NCBI GenBank assembly: GCA_010028615.1
Contig: RHAS01000006.1
Span: forward strand, 1-14,186
DNA: 14,186 nucleotides
DNA from: Actinomycetota bacterium
GTDB taxonomy: Bacteria > Actinomycetota > Actinomycetes > Actinomycetales > Microbacteriaceae
Direction of reading: 5' to 3'
Numbering within the stretch: position 1 is the stretch's first letter; each line of letters starts with the position of its first letter. A program made the translations under genes and the position numbers. This document shows positions 1-6,471 of the stretch, piece after piece. The notes under the pieces were generated by a model. The model saw only the letters and a program-made list of their open reading frames with translations. It was not told the DNA's origin and searched no databases.

Positions 1-161
1 TCTTTGGCCGCGTGGTAACCGCCGTTTTCCTTGAGGTCACCTTCTTCACGGGCTTCTTGGATCTTTTTGGCAATGGCACCGCGTTCGATGTTGACCAGTT
101 GGTCTAATTCGGCTTTCAGGCGGTCGTAAGCCTCCTGGGTAAGCCACATCGGGTTATTCAT
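1..161 (-). CDS. greA: Transcription elongation factor GreA, N-terminal part (cut by window edge)
   Basis: GreA rescues backtracked RNA polymerase by inserting its coiled coil into the secondary channel and stimulating cleavage of the nascent RNA. Only the first 53 codons are present; the rest lies beyond base 1. The residues seen belong to the N-terminal coiled coil: [14 protein letters not shown] near the start and [16 protein letters not shown] at about 37-52, which contains the acidic tip residues D42 and E45 that act in the RNA polymerase active site. The start is the ATG at 161-159, preceded by a GGAG and by a TAGTAT hexamer only 8 nt away. In M. tuberculosis greA (Rv1080c) also lies next to the DUF4307 gene. 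The identification is firm from the conserved tip motif; only the 3' part is unknown. Confidence 0.95.
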   Translation of the reverse strand, partial: MNNPMWLTQEAYDRLKAELDQLVNIERGAIAKKIQEAREEGDLKENGGYHAAK

Positions 162-169
162 TGTGCTCC

Positions 170-175
170 ATACTA
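170..175 (-). promoter_or_regulatory. Candidate -10 box of greA
   Basis: On the minus strand TAGTAT (TANNNT) is followed by 8 nt, GGAGCACA, and then the greA ATG. A transcript from it would have almost no leader. It directly follows the T-rich tail of the hairpin at 184-205, so greA can be restarted after termination of the upstream gene. No good -35 box was seen. Confidence 0.4.
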
Positions 176-205
176 AATAAAAGCGCTCGATCGATAGATC
201 GAGCG
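175..205 (-). terminator. Intrinsic terminator after the DUF4307 gene
   Basis: A perfect 9-bp inverted repeat, CGCTCGATC at 184-192 and GATCGAGCG at 197-205, encloses a 4-nt loop. Read on the minus strand it is followed by CTTTTATTTAG, a U-rich tail. It lies 16 bp beyond the stop of the DUF4307 gene and 22 bp before the greA start, so it should separate these two same-strand genes. It could alternatively act as an attenuator in a longer greA leader. Confidence 0.7.
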
Positions 206-221
206 AAGTTATGAGATTAGT

Positions 222-605
222 CTAGTCAAACCAACAGCCGTCAACTAGACCCGTAACAGCCTTTCTAACCGTGGTTAGCGTCACTGTGCTGACGATGTAA
301 GAATCGCCGGCGGGGAACTGGACTTCTTTGTAGCCAACCACTGCGTAGTCTTCGCTGAGGGCTTTGACGGAACAGGTTACCGAACGCTCTTTTGGCTTAT
401 TCACGCTGAAATCAACCACCGTGGTCTGCTCGTTCCAGATCTCGTAGCTGATGGTTTTTGCTTGCGGCTGGCTACCGGCGAAGGATACCCAAGCAGCCCA
501 GACCAGGAAAATGACTAGGGTGAGACCTACAAATACGGCAATTAGCTTCTTGTTTGGGCTTTTTCGGCCGTATCTGGCGGCAATCGGGTCAACTGGTTCT
601 TTCAT
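222..605 (-). CDS. DUF4307 family single-pass membrane protein
   Basis: A 127-residue protein with a short basic cytoplasmic head containing RYGRK, one membrane segment at about residues 21-43, and an outside domain with two cysteines (one in SVTCSV, one in the C-terminal DGCWF). This is the layout of the actinobacterial DUF4307 family, whose function is unknown. In M. tuberculosis the family member Rv1081c lies between greA (Rv1080c) and mca (Rv1082), matching the greA neighbour here. The gene starts with ATG at 605 with no Shine-Dalgarno, but TAACCT ends 7 nt before the ATG, suggesting a leaderless transcript. The divergent gene at 623 begins only 17 bp away. The family call rests on remembered motif and context, not on a search. 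Confidence 0.75.
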   Translation of the reverse strand: MKEPVDPIAARYGRKSPNKKLIAVFVGLTLVIFLVWAAWVSFAGSQPQAKTISYEIWNEQTTVVDFSVNKPKERSVTCSVKALSEDYAVVGYKEVQFPAGDSYIVSTVTLTTVRKAVTGLVDGCWFD

Positions 606-610
606 CAGAA

Positions 611-616
611 TAAGGT
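611..616 (+). promoter_or_regulatory. Leaderless -10 box for the gene at 623
   Basis: TAAGGT is followed by exactly 6 nt (TAACTC) and then the ATG at 623, so transcription would start at or next to the start codon. The AAGG inside it could also be read as a weak Shine-Dalgarno. It overlaps the opposing -10 candidate at 613-618. Confidence 0.45.
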
Positions 617-618
617 TA
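613..618 (-). promoter_or_regulatory. Leaderless -10 box for the DUF4307 gene
   Basis: On the minus strand TAACCT is followed by 7 nt and the ATG at 605. It shares four bases with the plus-strand hexamer TAAGGT at 611-616, so the two promoters probably cannot be occupied at the same time. Confidence 0.4.
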
Positions 619-622
619 ACTC

Positions 623-883
623 ATGAAACATCTAAGTTTGGCAATTACCGCAGCTGAGGAATCTACTAATTCAACGGCAGCTAGCCCAGGCATAACCGGC
701 TGGGTATTCACCTTTGTATTGGCTATCGCAGCTGCGTTTTTGATTTACGACATGGTTCGTCGCATTAGGAAAGTGCGTTACCGCGAAGAAGTTATTCAGG
801 AAATTTCTGAAGAAGAAGCAGCTTTAGAAGAAGCCAGAGAACTTGAGCGTGAACGACGCGAACGCGAGAACAAGAATAAGTAG
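623..883 (+). CDS. Small single-pass membrane protein with charged C-terminal coil (Rv1083-like position)
   Basis: An 86-residue protein. A short N-terminal stretch rich in Ser, Thr and Ala precedes one membrane segment at about residues 25-43. Next comes the basic motif MVRRIRKVRYRE, then a highly charged Glu/Arg tail likely to form a cytoplasmic helix. Actinobacteria commonly carry such a protein just after mca (Rv1083 after Rv1082 in M. tuberculosis). No enzymatic function is known to me. Here mca itself is missing and the gene lies back to back with DUF4307. It is followed after 22 bp by the cis-prenyltransferase gene on the same strand, so the two are probably cotranscribed. The ATG at 623 is the first in frame and has a TANNNT box 6 nt upstream. 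The assignment to the Rv1083-like group is by position and general layout. Confidence 0.7.
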   Translation: MKHLSLAITAAEESTNSTAASPGITGWVFTFVLAIAAAFLIYDMVRRIRKVRYREEVIQEISEEEAALEEARELERERRERENKNK

Positions 884-894
884 TCGAGCACTTT

Positions 895-901
895 AGGAGG
901 G
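895..901 (+). promoter_or_regulatory. Strong Shine-Dalgarno fixing the GTG start of the prenyltransferase
   Basis: AGGAGGG lies in the 22-bp gap after the preceding stop. AGGAGG ends 5 nt before the GTG at 906, which supports that non-ATG start. Confidence 0.8.
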
Positions 902-905
902 TAAA

Positions 906-1667
906 GTGCGAAATCTGATTTATCGCATTTACGAGCAGGAAATACTTCGCTCGCTTAAAAATGCTGAACTACCTAAGCATGTTGCGGTTATGTTAGATGG
1001 AAACCGGCGCTGGGCAGAGCGGAACTTCGGAGCCAAGGCAGAAGTAGGTCACAGTGCTGGTGGAAGAAAAATACATGAGTTTCTCGGCTGGTGTGATGAG
1101 CTCGGTATTCCAGTGGTGACTTTGTATATGCTCTCGATTGATAATCTCACCAAAAGATCTACCGATGAACTTAGAGATCTTCTAAGGATTATCGGAGAGG
1201 TTGCCAAAGATTTAGCTAAAGCTAAAAAATGGCGAGTGCGGTTAGTCGGCGATCGTCATGCTCTTCCCAAAGACCTACGAGAAAGCCTTGAGCTAGCCGA
1301 AGAGCAGACTAAGAATTTATCGGGTTTGCATGTGAATCTTGCAGTTGCCTACGGTGGGAGAAATGAAATTGCCGAAGCGGTGAAACAGATCCTGCAAAAG
1401 CATTCAGCTGAAGGCACCAGCATTGATAATTTGGTTCAGAACCTTACCCCAGAACTTATTACCGAGCATCTGTATACCACCGGTCAGCCTGATCCAGATT
1501 TGATTATTAGAACCTCTGGCGAGCAACGCCTCTCTGGCTTCCTGCTCTGGCAATCCAGTAACTCCGAGCTTTACTTCGAAGAAGCACTCTGGCCGGATTT
1601 CCGAAGAGTTGACTTCTTGAGAGCACTACGAGCCTTTGGCACCAGACGCCGCCGCTTCGGTGCCTAG
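906..1667 (+). CDS. uppS: Cis-prenyltransferase (isoprenyl transferase; UppS or short-chain Z-FPP synthase)
   Basis: A 253-residue cis-prenyl synthase condensing isopentenyl diphosphate onto an allylic primer to make Z-polyprenyl diphosphates, the lipid carriers for cell-wall synthesis. Visible motifs: MLDGNRRWA at 29-37 with D31 that binds the Mg-diphosphate, GHSAGG at 48-53, YMLSIDNLTKRS near 74-85, AYGGRNEI near 148-155, and RTSGEQRLSGFLLWQ at 202-216 that binds the IPP diphosphate. Length is normal for the family. The SIDNL motif, in place of the STENW type, and the neighbourhood resemble M. tuberculosis Rv1086, a short-chain Z-farnesyl diphosphate synthase, rather than the decaprenyl enzyme Rv2361c. 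Chain length of the product cannot be read from the sequence. Start is GTG at 906 with a strong AGGAGG. Confidence 0.9.
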   Translation: MRNLIYRIYEQEILRSLKNAELPKHVAVMLDGNRRWAERNFGAKAEVGHSAGGRKIHEFLGWCDELGIPVVTLYMLSIDNLTKRSTDELRDLLRIIGEVAKDLAKAKKWRVRLVGDRHALPKDLRESLELAEEQTKNLSGLHVNLAVAYGGRNEIAEAVKQILQKHSAEGTSIDNLVQNLTPELITEHLYTTGQPDPDLIIRTSGEQRLSGFLLWQSSNSELYFEEALWPDFRRVDFLRALRAFGTRRRRFGA

Positions 1668-1733
1668 GTTAAGAACTGATTAAGGCTAACTTTCAAGGGC
1701 GTGTTGAAACTTTAACCTATCCGCTTCTGGGTT

Positions 1734-1739
1734 TAATCT
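1734..1739 (+). promoter_or_regulatory. Possible -10 box upstream of phoH
   Basis: In the 101-bp gap after the prenyltransferase stop, TAATCT would give a leader of about 20-25 nt carrying the AGGAG at 1759-1763, which is 5 nt before the ATG at 1769. The -35 region is poor; TTGAAA at 1704-1709 is too far (24 nt). TAACCT at 1713-1718 is an alternative. Confidence 0.3.
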
Positions 1740-1768
1740 CTAAACAACAAAAGGCTTCAGGAGCATAA

Positions 1769-3121
1769 ATGGCCAATAAAAGCAGTACTACAACTCAAAA
1801 TTCCAAGTCAACTGCTAGGCCTTCGAAGATAAAACCTGAAACAAAAATTAAAACCTTTGTCATAGATACCTCGGTTCTGCTCGCTGACCCGAAAGCCATT
1901 TTCCGCTTTGCCGAACACGAAGTGGTGATTCCCATCATTGTCATCAATGAATTGGAGAAAAAGCGCCATGATCCAGAAATTGGTTATTTTGCCAGGCAAG
2001 CACTTAGACATCTAGATGATCTTCGTTCCGAGCACGAACGCTTAGATTTTCCAGTTGAGGTAGGCGACGGAGGATCACTTCGGGTAGAGCTTAATCACAT
2101 TGACCCGAATGTATTGCCGGTTGGTTTCCAGTTGGGCGATAACGATTCACGTATTTTGGCTGTTGCAGCCAATTTAGCAAACGAAGGATTCACCGTAACG
2201 GTTGTTTCTAAAGATCAACCGCTTCGAGTCAAAGCGTCGGCTCTGGGGCTAACCGCAGATGAATACCGTGCTGAGATGGCGGTTGATTCTGGCTATACCG
2301 GAATCCACGAATTGGCTCTATCAGCAGATCAAATGGCTGAGCTTTATGACCAAGAAATTTACGAGCACGATGAGGTGAAAGAACTTCCCGTTAACTGCGG
2401 TCTAGTAATTTCTTCGGAACGTGGCCACGCTCTAGGTCGAGTTACCCACGATAAGAAAGTGAAGCTGGTTCGCGGTGACCGTGAAGTTTTCGGTGTGCAC
2501 GGTAGAAGTGCTGAGCAGCGTTTGGCAATAGATGTCTTACTCGATCCTGAGATTGGCATCATCTCGCTCGGTGGTCGTGCTGGAACAGGAAAATCAGCGC
2601 TGGCACTTTGTGCTGGTCTAGAGGCAGTTCTAGAAAGACGGCAGCACAAAAAGATTATGGTGTTTAGGCCTTTGTATGCCGTCGGTGGCCAGGAACTAGG
2701 ATATCTGCCTGGCACTGAAGCAGAAAAGATGAACCCCTGGGCACAAGCAGTCTTTGACACTCTCGGGCCTTTGGTAAGTAAAGAAGTCATGGAGCATGTT
2801 ATTGACCGCGGCTTACTTGAAGTTTTGCCTTTGACACACATTCGCGGCAGGTCACTTCATGACAGTTTTGTGATTGTCGATGAAGCTCAGTCACTGGAGC
2901 GAAATGTATTACTGACAGTGCTTTCTCGAATCGGCCAAAATTCCAGAGTGGTGCTGACTCACGATGTTGCCCAGCGGGATAATCTGCGGGTTGGCCGTCA
3001 CGACGGTGTTGCCTCAGTAATCGAAGCGCTAAAAGGTCAGCAACTTTTTGCCCACTTGACGCTAACTAGATCAGAACGCTCGCCAATTGCTGATATGGTC
3101 ACTAGTCTTCTCGATAACTAG
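1769..3121 (+). CDS. phoH2: PIN-PhoH fusion protein (PhoH2-type RNA helicase/ribonuclease)
   Basis: A 450-residue protein with two domains. The N-terminal PIN ribonuclease domain (about 28-170) has the acidic metal ligands D33 in VIDTSVLL, E61 in INELEKKR, D124/D126 in LGDNDSR and D149 in VVSKDQ. The C-terminal PhoH P-loop ATPase (about 240-450) has Walker A GRAGTGKS at 269-276, Walker [10 protein letters not shown] at 367-375 and the terminal RSERSPI arginines. The fusion known as PhoH2 (M. tuberculosis Rv1095) unwinds and cuts RNA in an ATP-dependent way. A low-complexity Ser/Thr/Lys head of about 25 residues precedes the PIN domain. AGGAG 5 nt before the ATG fixes the start. It appears to stand alone, with a weak hairpin after it. 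All catalytic residues are present. Confidence 0.93.
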   Translation: MANKSSTTTQNSKSTARPSKIKPETKIKTFVIDTSVLLADPKAIFRFAEHEVVIPIIVINELEKKRHDPEIGYFARQALRHLDDLRSEHERLDFPVEVGDGGSLRVELNHIDPNVLPVGFQLGDNDSRILAVAANLANEGFTVTVVSKDQPLRVKASALGLTADEYRAEMAVDSGYTGIHELALSADQMAELYDQEIYEHDEVKELPVNCGLVISSERGHALGRVTHDKKVKLVRGDREVFGVHGRSAEQRLAIDVLLDPEIGIISLGGRAGTGKSALALCAGLEAVLERRQHKKIMVFRPLYAVGGQELGYLPGTEAEKMNPWAQAVFDTLGPLVSKEVMEHVIDRGLLEVLPLTHIRGRSLHDSFVIVDEAQSLERNVLLTVLSRIGQNSRVVLTHDVAQRDNLRVGRHDGVASVIEALKGQQLFAHLTLTRSERSPIADMVTSLLDN

Positions 3122-3127
3122 CTGGGG

Positions 3128-3163
3128 ATAACTAAAGCACGCTATTTAGGACTTAGTTATTTT
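3128..3163 (+). terminator. Weak intrinsic terminator after phoH
   Basis: ATAACTAA at 3128-3135 pairs with TTAGTTAT at 3153-3160 and is followed by TTTG. The stem is AT-rich and the loop long (17 nt), so termination would be inefficient. A nested alternative pairs CTAAA at 3132-3136 with TTTAG at 3145-3149. The T-run coincides with the -10 box of the next gene. Confidence 0.35.
3158..3163 (+). promoter_or_regulatory. Leaderless -10 box for the prepilin peptidase gene
   Basis: TATTTT is followed by exactly 6 nt (GACTAG) and then the GTG at 3170. There is no Shine-Dalgarno, so a leaderless message starting at the GTG fits. No clear -35 box. Confidence 0.45.
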
Positions 3164-3169
3164 GACTAG

Positions 3170-3655
3170 GTGCCCAATCTGCCCGAACTGCTAGCTCTGA
3201 TTCCTGCCTTGTATTTGGTGCTAGCGGCTATACCGCTGACGGTTATTGACCTAAAAGAGCATCGCTTGCCCAACAGGATTGTCCTACCTGTCTTCCCGAT
3301 TGCTCTTTTGGCTCAACTCGCCGCCTGCTTGGTCGGGGCAGATTGGGTGCGTTTAGCACTTGCAGTTGGAATTGCAGTCCTGGCTTTTATTGTTGGCCTG
3401 TTAGCTAATTACTGGGACTGGCTTGGGATGGGGGATGTGAAACTGATCAGCGCGCTATTACTAACCCTTGGCTTTTTTAATCCCTGGCTAGCTCTTATGG
3501 CCATCGGAGTTTCATTTGTTTTGGCGTTTTTGATAGTTAGCATCAAGCTGATGCGCGGTAAGACATCCTTTGGGGAAAGTATCCCACTAGGCCCATATCT
3601 TTTAATTAGCTTTATTGGCAGTATTGTTGCTCAAATGTGGACTAGTTGGGTTTAG
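3170..3655 (+). CDS. A24 family prepilin peptidase-like protein, peptidase domain only
   Basis: A 161-residue, very hydrophobic protein with about five to six membrane segments. It contains the two catalytic aspartates of type IV prepilin peptidases: D27 in [11 protein letters not shown] and D89 in LGMGDVKL, the GxGD motif of this membrane aspartyl protease family. The cytoplasmic methyltransferase domain of full-length PilD is absent, as in the short CpaA/TadV-type enzymes. Such enzymes cut the leader from type IV or Flp pilin precursors at the inner membrane. No pilin, Tad or type II secretion gene is in the window, so the substrate is unknown. The start is GTG at 3170 with a leaderless-type -10 box. 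Its last 14 bp overlap the 3' end of convergent fumC. The family is clear; the biological role is inferred. Confidence 0.82.
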   Translation: MPNLPELLALIPALYLVLAAIPLTVIDLKEHRLPNRIVLPVFPIALLAQLAACLVGADWVRLALAVGIAVLAFIVGLLANYWDWLGMGDVKLISALLLTLGFFNPWLALMAIGVSFVLAFLIVSIKLMRGKTSFGESIPLGPYLLISFIGSIVAQMWTSWV

Positions 3656-5027
3656 TCATAGATAACACATCGAGTGCTTTATCTAGTTGCTCTAGTGTGA
3701 GCTTTTCGCCATCGACGTAGCCAAGTTCAATCGTCGCTTCGCGAATAGTAATAGCTTTGCTTACGGCATGTTTTGCAATCTTGGCAGCCGCCTCATAGCC
3801 AATGTATTTGTTTAACGGCGTAACAATCGAAGGGCTTGATTCAGCAAGCGCTTTAGCTCTATCAATATTTGCTTCAAGGCCAGCAACTGTCTTATCGGCT
3901 AACAGGCGAAGGGAATTACTCAAAAGCCTGATTGATTCTAAAAGCGAATTACCCATTACTGGAATAGCAACATTCAATTCAAAGTTTCCACTAGCACCAG
4001 CCCAAGCAACAGCAGCATCGTTACCAATGACTCTGGCGACCACCATCATTACAGCTTCCGGAATAACTGGATTAACTTTGCCAGGCATGATTGAGGAACC
4101 TGGCTGCAGGTCAGGAATTGAGATTTCACCAAGTCCGGCGTTAGGTCCTGAACCCATCCAACGTAGATCATTGCAAATCTTGGTAAGGCTAACCGCGAGG
4201 ACTCTAAGTGCTCCGGATGCTTCAACTAGTCCATCTCTAGCGCCTTGCGCTTCGAAATGATTTCTAGCTTCTGTTACGGGTAGTTTTGTTTGAGCTGCTA
4301 GAAGCTTGATTACCTCTTGGGGGAAGCCTTTAGGGGTGTTGATGCCGGTTCCTACTGCGGTGCCACCGAGTGGTACCTCCGAAACTCTAGGAAGACTGGC
4401 CTGGATTCTTTCGGCTGCGTATCTAATTTGCGCAGCGTAACCACCAAACTCTTGACCTAGGGTTACCGGGGTAGCATCCATCAGGTGTGTTCTTCCAGCC
4501 TTGACAACTTTTTCCCATTCGCTTGCTTTCGTTTCAAGCGCGCTAGCTAAGTGATCAAGCATCGGCAGCAGGTCATGGATAAGTGCGCTGGTTACAGCCA
4601 GATGGACCGAGGTAGGGAAGACGTCATTCGAAGACTGCGAGGCGTTGACGTGATCATTTGGATGGACTTTGCTTCCAAGAATGCTTGAGGCAAGACTTGC
4701 CAAAACCTCATTCATGTTCATGTTGGAAGAAGTTCCAGATCCGGTCTGGAAAATATCGACCGGGAACTCTTTATCGTGCTTACCGGCAATTACCTCATCG
4801 GCGGCCTTGGCAATCGCATCGGCAATAGCGCTATCGATTACTGAAAGTTTGGCATTGGCCAAAGCTGCTGCCTTTTTGATCTGGGCTAGAGCGGCAATCT
4901 GGGCTCGCTCTAAGGTAGTGCCTGAAATGGGGAAGTTCTCAACCGCTCTGGCCGTCTGAGCTGCATAGAGAGCATCGGCGGGGACCTTTACCTCACCCAT
5001 GGTGTCGTGTTCGATACGGTATTCCAT
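3642..5027 (-). CDS. fumC: Class II fumarate hydratase
   Basis: A 461-residue fumarase of the iron-free class II family that interconverts fumarate and malate in the TCA cycle in the cytosol. Motifs: [12 protein letters not shown] at 97-108, [18 protein letters not shown] at 122-139, THLMDATP at 180-187 with catalytic H181, and the superfamily signature [11 protein letters not shown] at 310-320 with the catalytic serine loop. Length matches the family (about 460). Start is ATG at 5027 with AGGAAG 7 nt upstream. It is the last gene of the xseA-xseB-DUF4245-carbonic anhydrase-fumC run, 18 bp after the carbonic anhydrase stop. M. tuberculosis has fum (Rv1098c) in the equivalent place. Its 3' end overlaps the prepilin peptidase gene by 14 bp, with no terminator hairpin visible between them. 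Confidence 0.95.
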   Translation of the reverse strand: MEYRIEHDTMGEVKVPADALYAAQTARAVENFPISGTTLERAQIAALAQIKKAAALANAKLSVIDSAIADAIAKAADEVIAGKHDKEFPVDIFQTGSGTSSNMNMNEVLASLASSILGSKVHPNDHVNASQSSNDVFPTSVHLAVTSALIHDLLPMLDHLASALETKASEWEKVVKAGRTHLMDATPVTLGQEFGGYAAQIRYAAERIQASLPRVSEVPLGGTAVGTGINTPKGFPQEVIKLLAAQTKLPVTEARNHFEAQGARDGLVEASGALRVLAVSLTKICNDLRWMGSGPNAGLGEISIPDLQPGSSIMPGKVNPVIPEAVMMVVARVIGNDAAVAWAGASGNFELNVAIPVMGNSLLESIRLLSNSLRLLADKTVAGLEANIDRAKALAESSPSIVTPLNKYIGYEAAAKIAKHAVSKAITIREATIELGYVDGEKLTLEQLDKALDVLSMTKPN

Positions 5028-5045
5028 CTGGTCACTTCCTAAAGA

Positions 5046-5666
5046 TTAGTTAAGGTTGCCAAGCATTTGGACCGGGGTTACCGCACCCAAACTAAGTTCA
5101 TATTTTGCACCCACAACTGCCAATTTACCCGATTCGATGCGGTTCTGAATCAGTTCAGACCGAGCGATTAGTTCATTTACAGTGTCTTGCACGTGCAAAA
5201 GCGTAATTTCATCGATGCCGCTTATTCCGTGAGCTTGGGCTTGCTCGACAGTTTCAGTGATTCTAGAGACAAGATTATGGATGAAGGTGCCTTCGGCCTT
5301 CAGCTTGCCCTCGGTGGAATCAATAGTTGCTTTAATTGCCCCACACTGGTCGTGTCCGAGCACCAAGATCAACGGCACCTGCAATACCTCGACCGCATAT
5401 TCAAGCGAACCCAGAATTGTTTCGGCAATCACCTGACCAGCATTTCTAACCACAAAGAGATCGCCTAGGCCAACATCAAAAATAATCTCAGCTGAAAGCC
5501 TCGAATCAGAACAACCGAAAAGCGCTGCAAAAGGTCGCTGATCGCCAACCATGGTGGCACGGTGGTCAGCGTCTTGACGAGGGTGAGCTGGGTCTCCTGC
5601 CACAAAGCGGTTATTGCCAGCCAATATTGCTTGCCAGGCTTGACTCGGAGTTTCAGGCCTATTCAA
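5046..5666 (-). CDS. Beta-class carbonic anhydrase
   Basis: A 206-residue zinc enzyme that hydrates CO2 to bicarbonate in the cytosol, supplying carboxylases and balancing pH. The beta-class zinc site is complete: C52, D54 and R56 in FGCSDSR, and H105 and C108 in LGHDQCGA. VVRNAGQVI at 72-80 is also characteristic. The first in-frame ATG is at codon 39, after the conserved N-terminal region, so the start is most likely TTG at 5666, eight bases inside the end of the DUF4245 gene; this suggests translational coupling. The gene stands directly before fumC. In M. tuberculosis glpX (Rv1099c) lies between fum and the DUF4245 gene instead, so the carbonic anhydrase occupies the place where glpX would be expected. 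Confidence 0.93.
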   Translation of the reverse strand: MNRPETPSQAWQAILAGNNRFVAGDPAHPRQDADHRATMVGDQRPFAALFGCSDSRLSAEIIFDVGLGDLFVVRNAGQVIAETILGSLEYAVEVLQVPLILVLGHDQCGAIKATIDSTEGKLKAEGTFIHNLVSRITETVEQAQAHGISGIDEITLLHVQDTVNELIARSELIQNRIESGKLAVVGAKYELSLGAVTPVQMLGNLN

Positions 5667-6240
5667 TTGAACTTGCCTGTCTCAGTCGATCAACTATCTC
5701 ATTGGCAAAAGCCTCATACTCCGACTTTTCGGCAATACCGTAGAGCAGGATGTAGTCGTTGTCTTTGTAGTTGAGCACCATGATGTAATCCATGGTTTTT
5801 TGCGGGTCGTTTTTAATTACCGACTGATAGATGTCCCATTTGAAATTTGCATACTCGTAGCTACCGGTGATTGTGCTACCTGCCAGTTGGAACGCCAGCC
5901 AGGTTGGGTTACCTTCAAAGGCTTGGGTGTAACCGATGTATTTCACATCTGAACCGACAAACCCAGCTTTGAAGTTAACTACCGCATCAGCACTTGCTGT
6001 GTTCAGTTGGGCTAGGTTAGCCCACCAGCCGTCTAAAGGTTTAATTGTAATTAGCGGTAAGCCGCTGGAACTCTTTGCTTGATCGACGATAGAGCTGTAT
6101 TTGACTTCTTGGATCCGAATTGATTCATCTCGGGGGACACCGAGCACTAGAAGTGCCACCATGGCCACACAGGCAGCTAGAGCTAAAGACAGATTTACTA
6201 CAGTTTGCTTTGCTCGATACTTAGCGCCTGAATCGCTCAA
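5659..6240 (-). CDS. DUF4245 family membrane-anchored protein
   Basis: A 193-residue protein with a short basic head, one membrane segment at about residues 14-34 and a large outside domain. The signature LDGWWANLAQ at about 69-78 and the later GYTQAFEGNPTWLAF belong to the actinobacterial DUF4245 family (Rv1100 in M. tuberculosis), which lies near xseA/xseB and fum. Function is unknown; it resembles a secreted or lipoprotein-like domain held by an uncleaved anchor. The first in-frame ATG lies within the membrane segment, so the start is probably TTG at 6240, only 3 bp after the xseB stop, with an AAAGAG upstream. It overlaps the carbonic anhydrase gene by 8 bp, which places it firmly in the operon. 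Confidence 0.8.
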   Translation of the reverse strand: MSDSGAKYRAKQTVVNLSLALAACVAMVALLVLGVPRDESIRIQEVKYSSIVDQAKSSSGLPLITIKPLDGWWANLAQLNTASADAVVNFKAGFVGSDVKYIGYTQAFEGNPTWLAFQLAGSTITGSYEYANFKWDIYQSVIKNDPQKTMDYIMVLNYKDNDYILLYGIAEKSEYEAFANEIVDRLRQASSIE

Positions 6241-6243
6241 GAT

Positions 6244-6459
6244 CTACTCTTTCTTATCTTTTAGAACCTCATCAAGTTTAGCCCGCGCACCGCTTAGCCA
6301 CTGTTCACACTTTTGAGCCAACAATTCGCCTCGCTGCCACAGAGCCATGGACTGATCCAAGGTCACTGAGCCCTGCTCTAGTTGACCAAGCACCTTAGTG
6401 AGCTCATCTCTGGCCTGCTCGTAGGTCATCTTTTCGATGTCGCTGTTATTCTCTGTCAT
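6244..6459 (-). CDS. xseB: Exodeoxyribonuclease VII small subunit
   Basis: A 71-residue helical protein with the XseB pattern MTYEQARDELTKVLGQLEQGSVTLDQS followed by LWQRGELLAQKCEQWLSGARAKLDEV. Several copies wrap the large subunit and are needed for exonuclease VII activity, which degrades single-stranded DNA from both ends to short oligonucleotides in repair. Length is typical. ATG at 6459 has GGAG 5 nt upstream, 12 bp after the xseA stop, so the two subunits are made from one message. The downstream gene begins 3 bp after its stop. Confidence 0.93.
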   Translation of the reverse strand: MTENNSDIEKMTYEQARDELTKVLGQLEQGSVTLDQSMALWQRGELLAQKCEQWLSGARAKLDEVLKDKKE

Positions 6460-6471
6460 CTTGTCTCCAGT

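Noticed and set aside
1668..1700. Possible terminator hairpin after the prenyltransferase (GCCT...AGGC, GTTA...TAAC)
   Set aside because: Pairing needs bulges or is only 4 bp and no T-run follows.
2359..2841. 160-codon minus-strand open frame within phoH
   Set aside because: Fully antisense to the conserved PhoH domain; Ser/Thr/Pro-rich low-quality translation without motif.
3802..4260. 152-codon plus-strand open frame within fumC
   Set aside because: Antisense shadow of conserved fumarase coding sequence.
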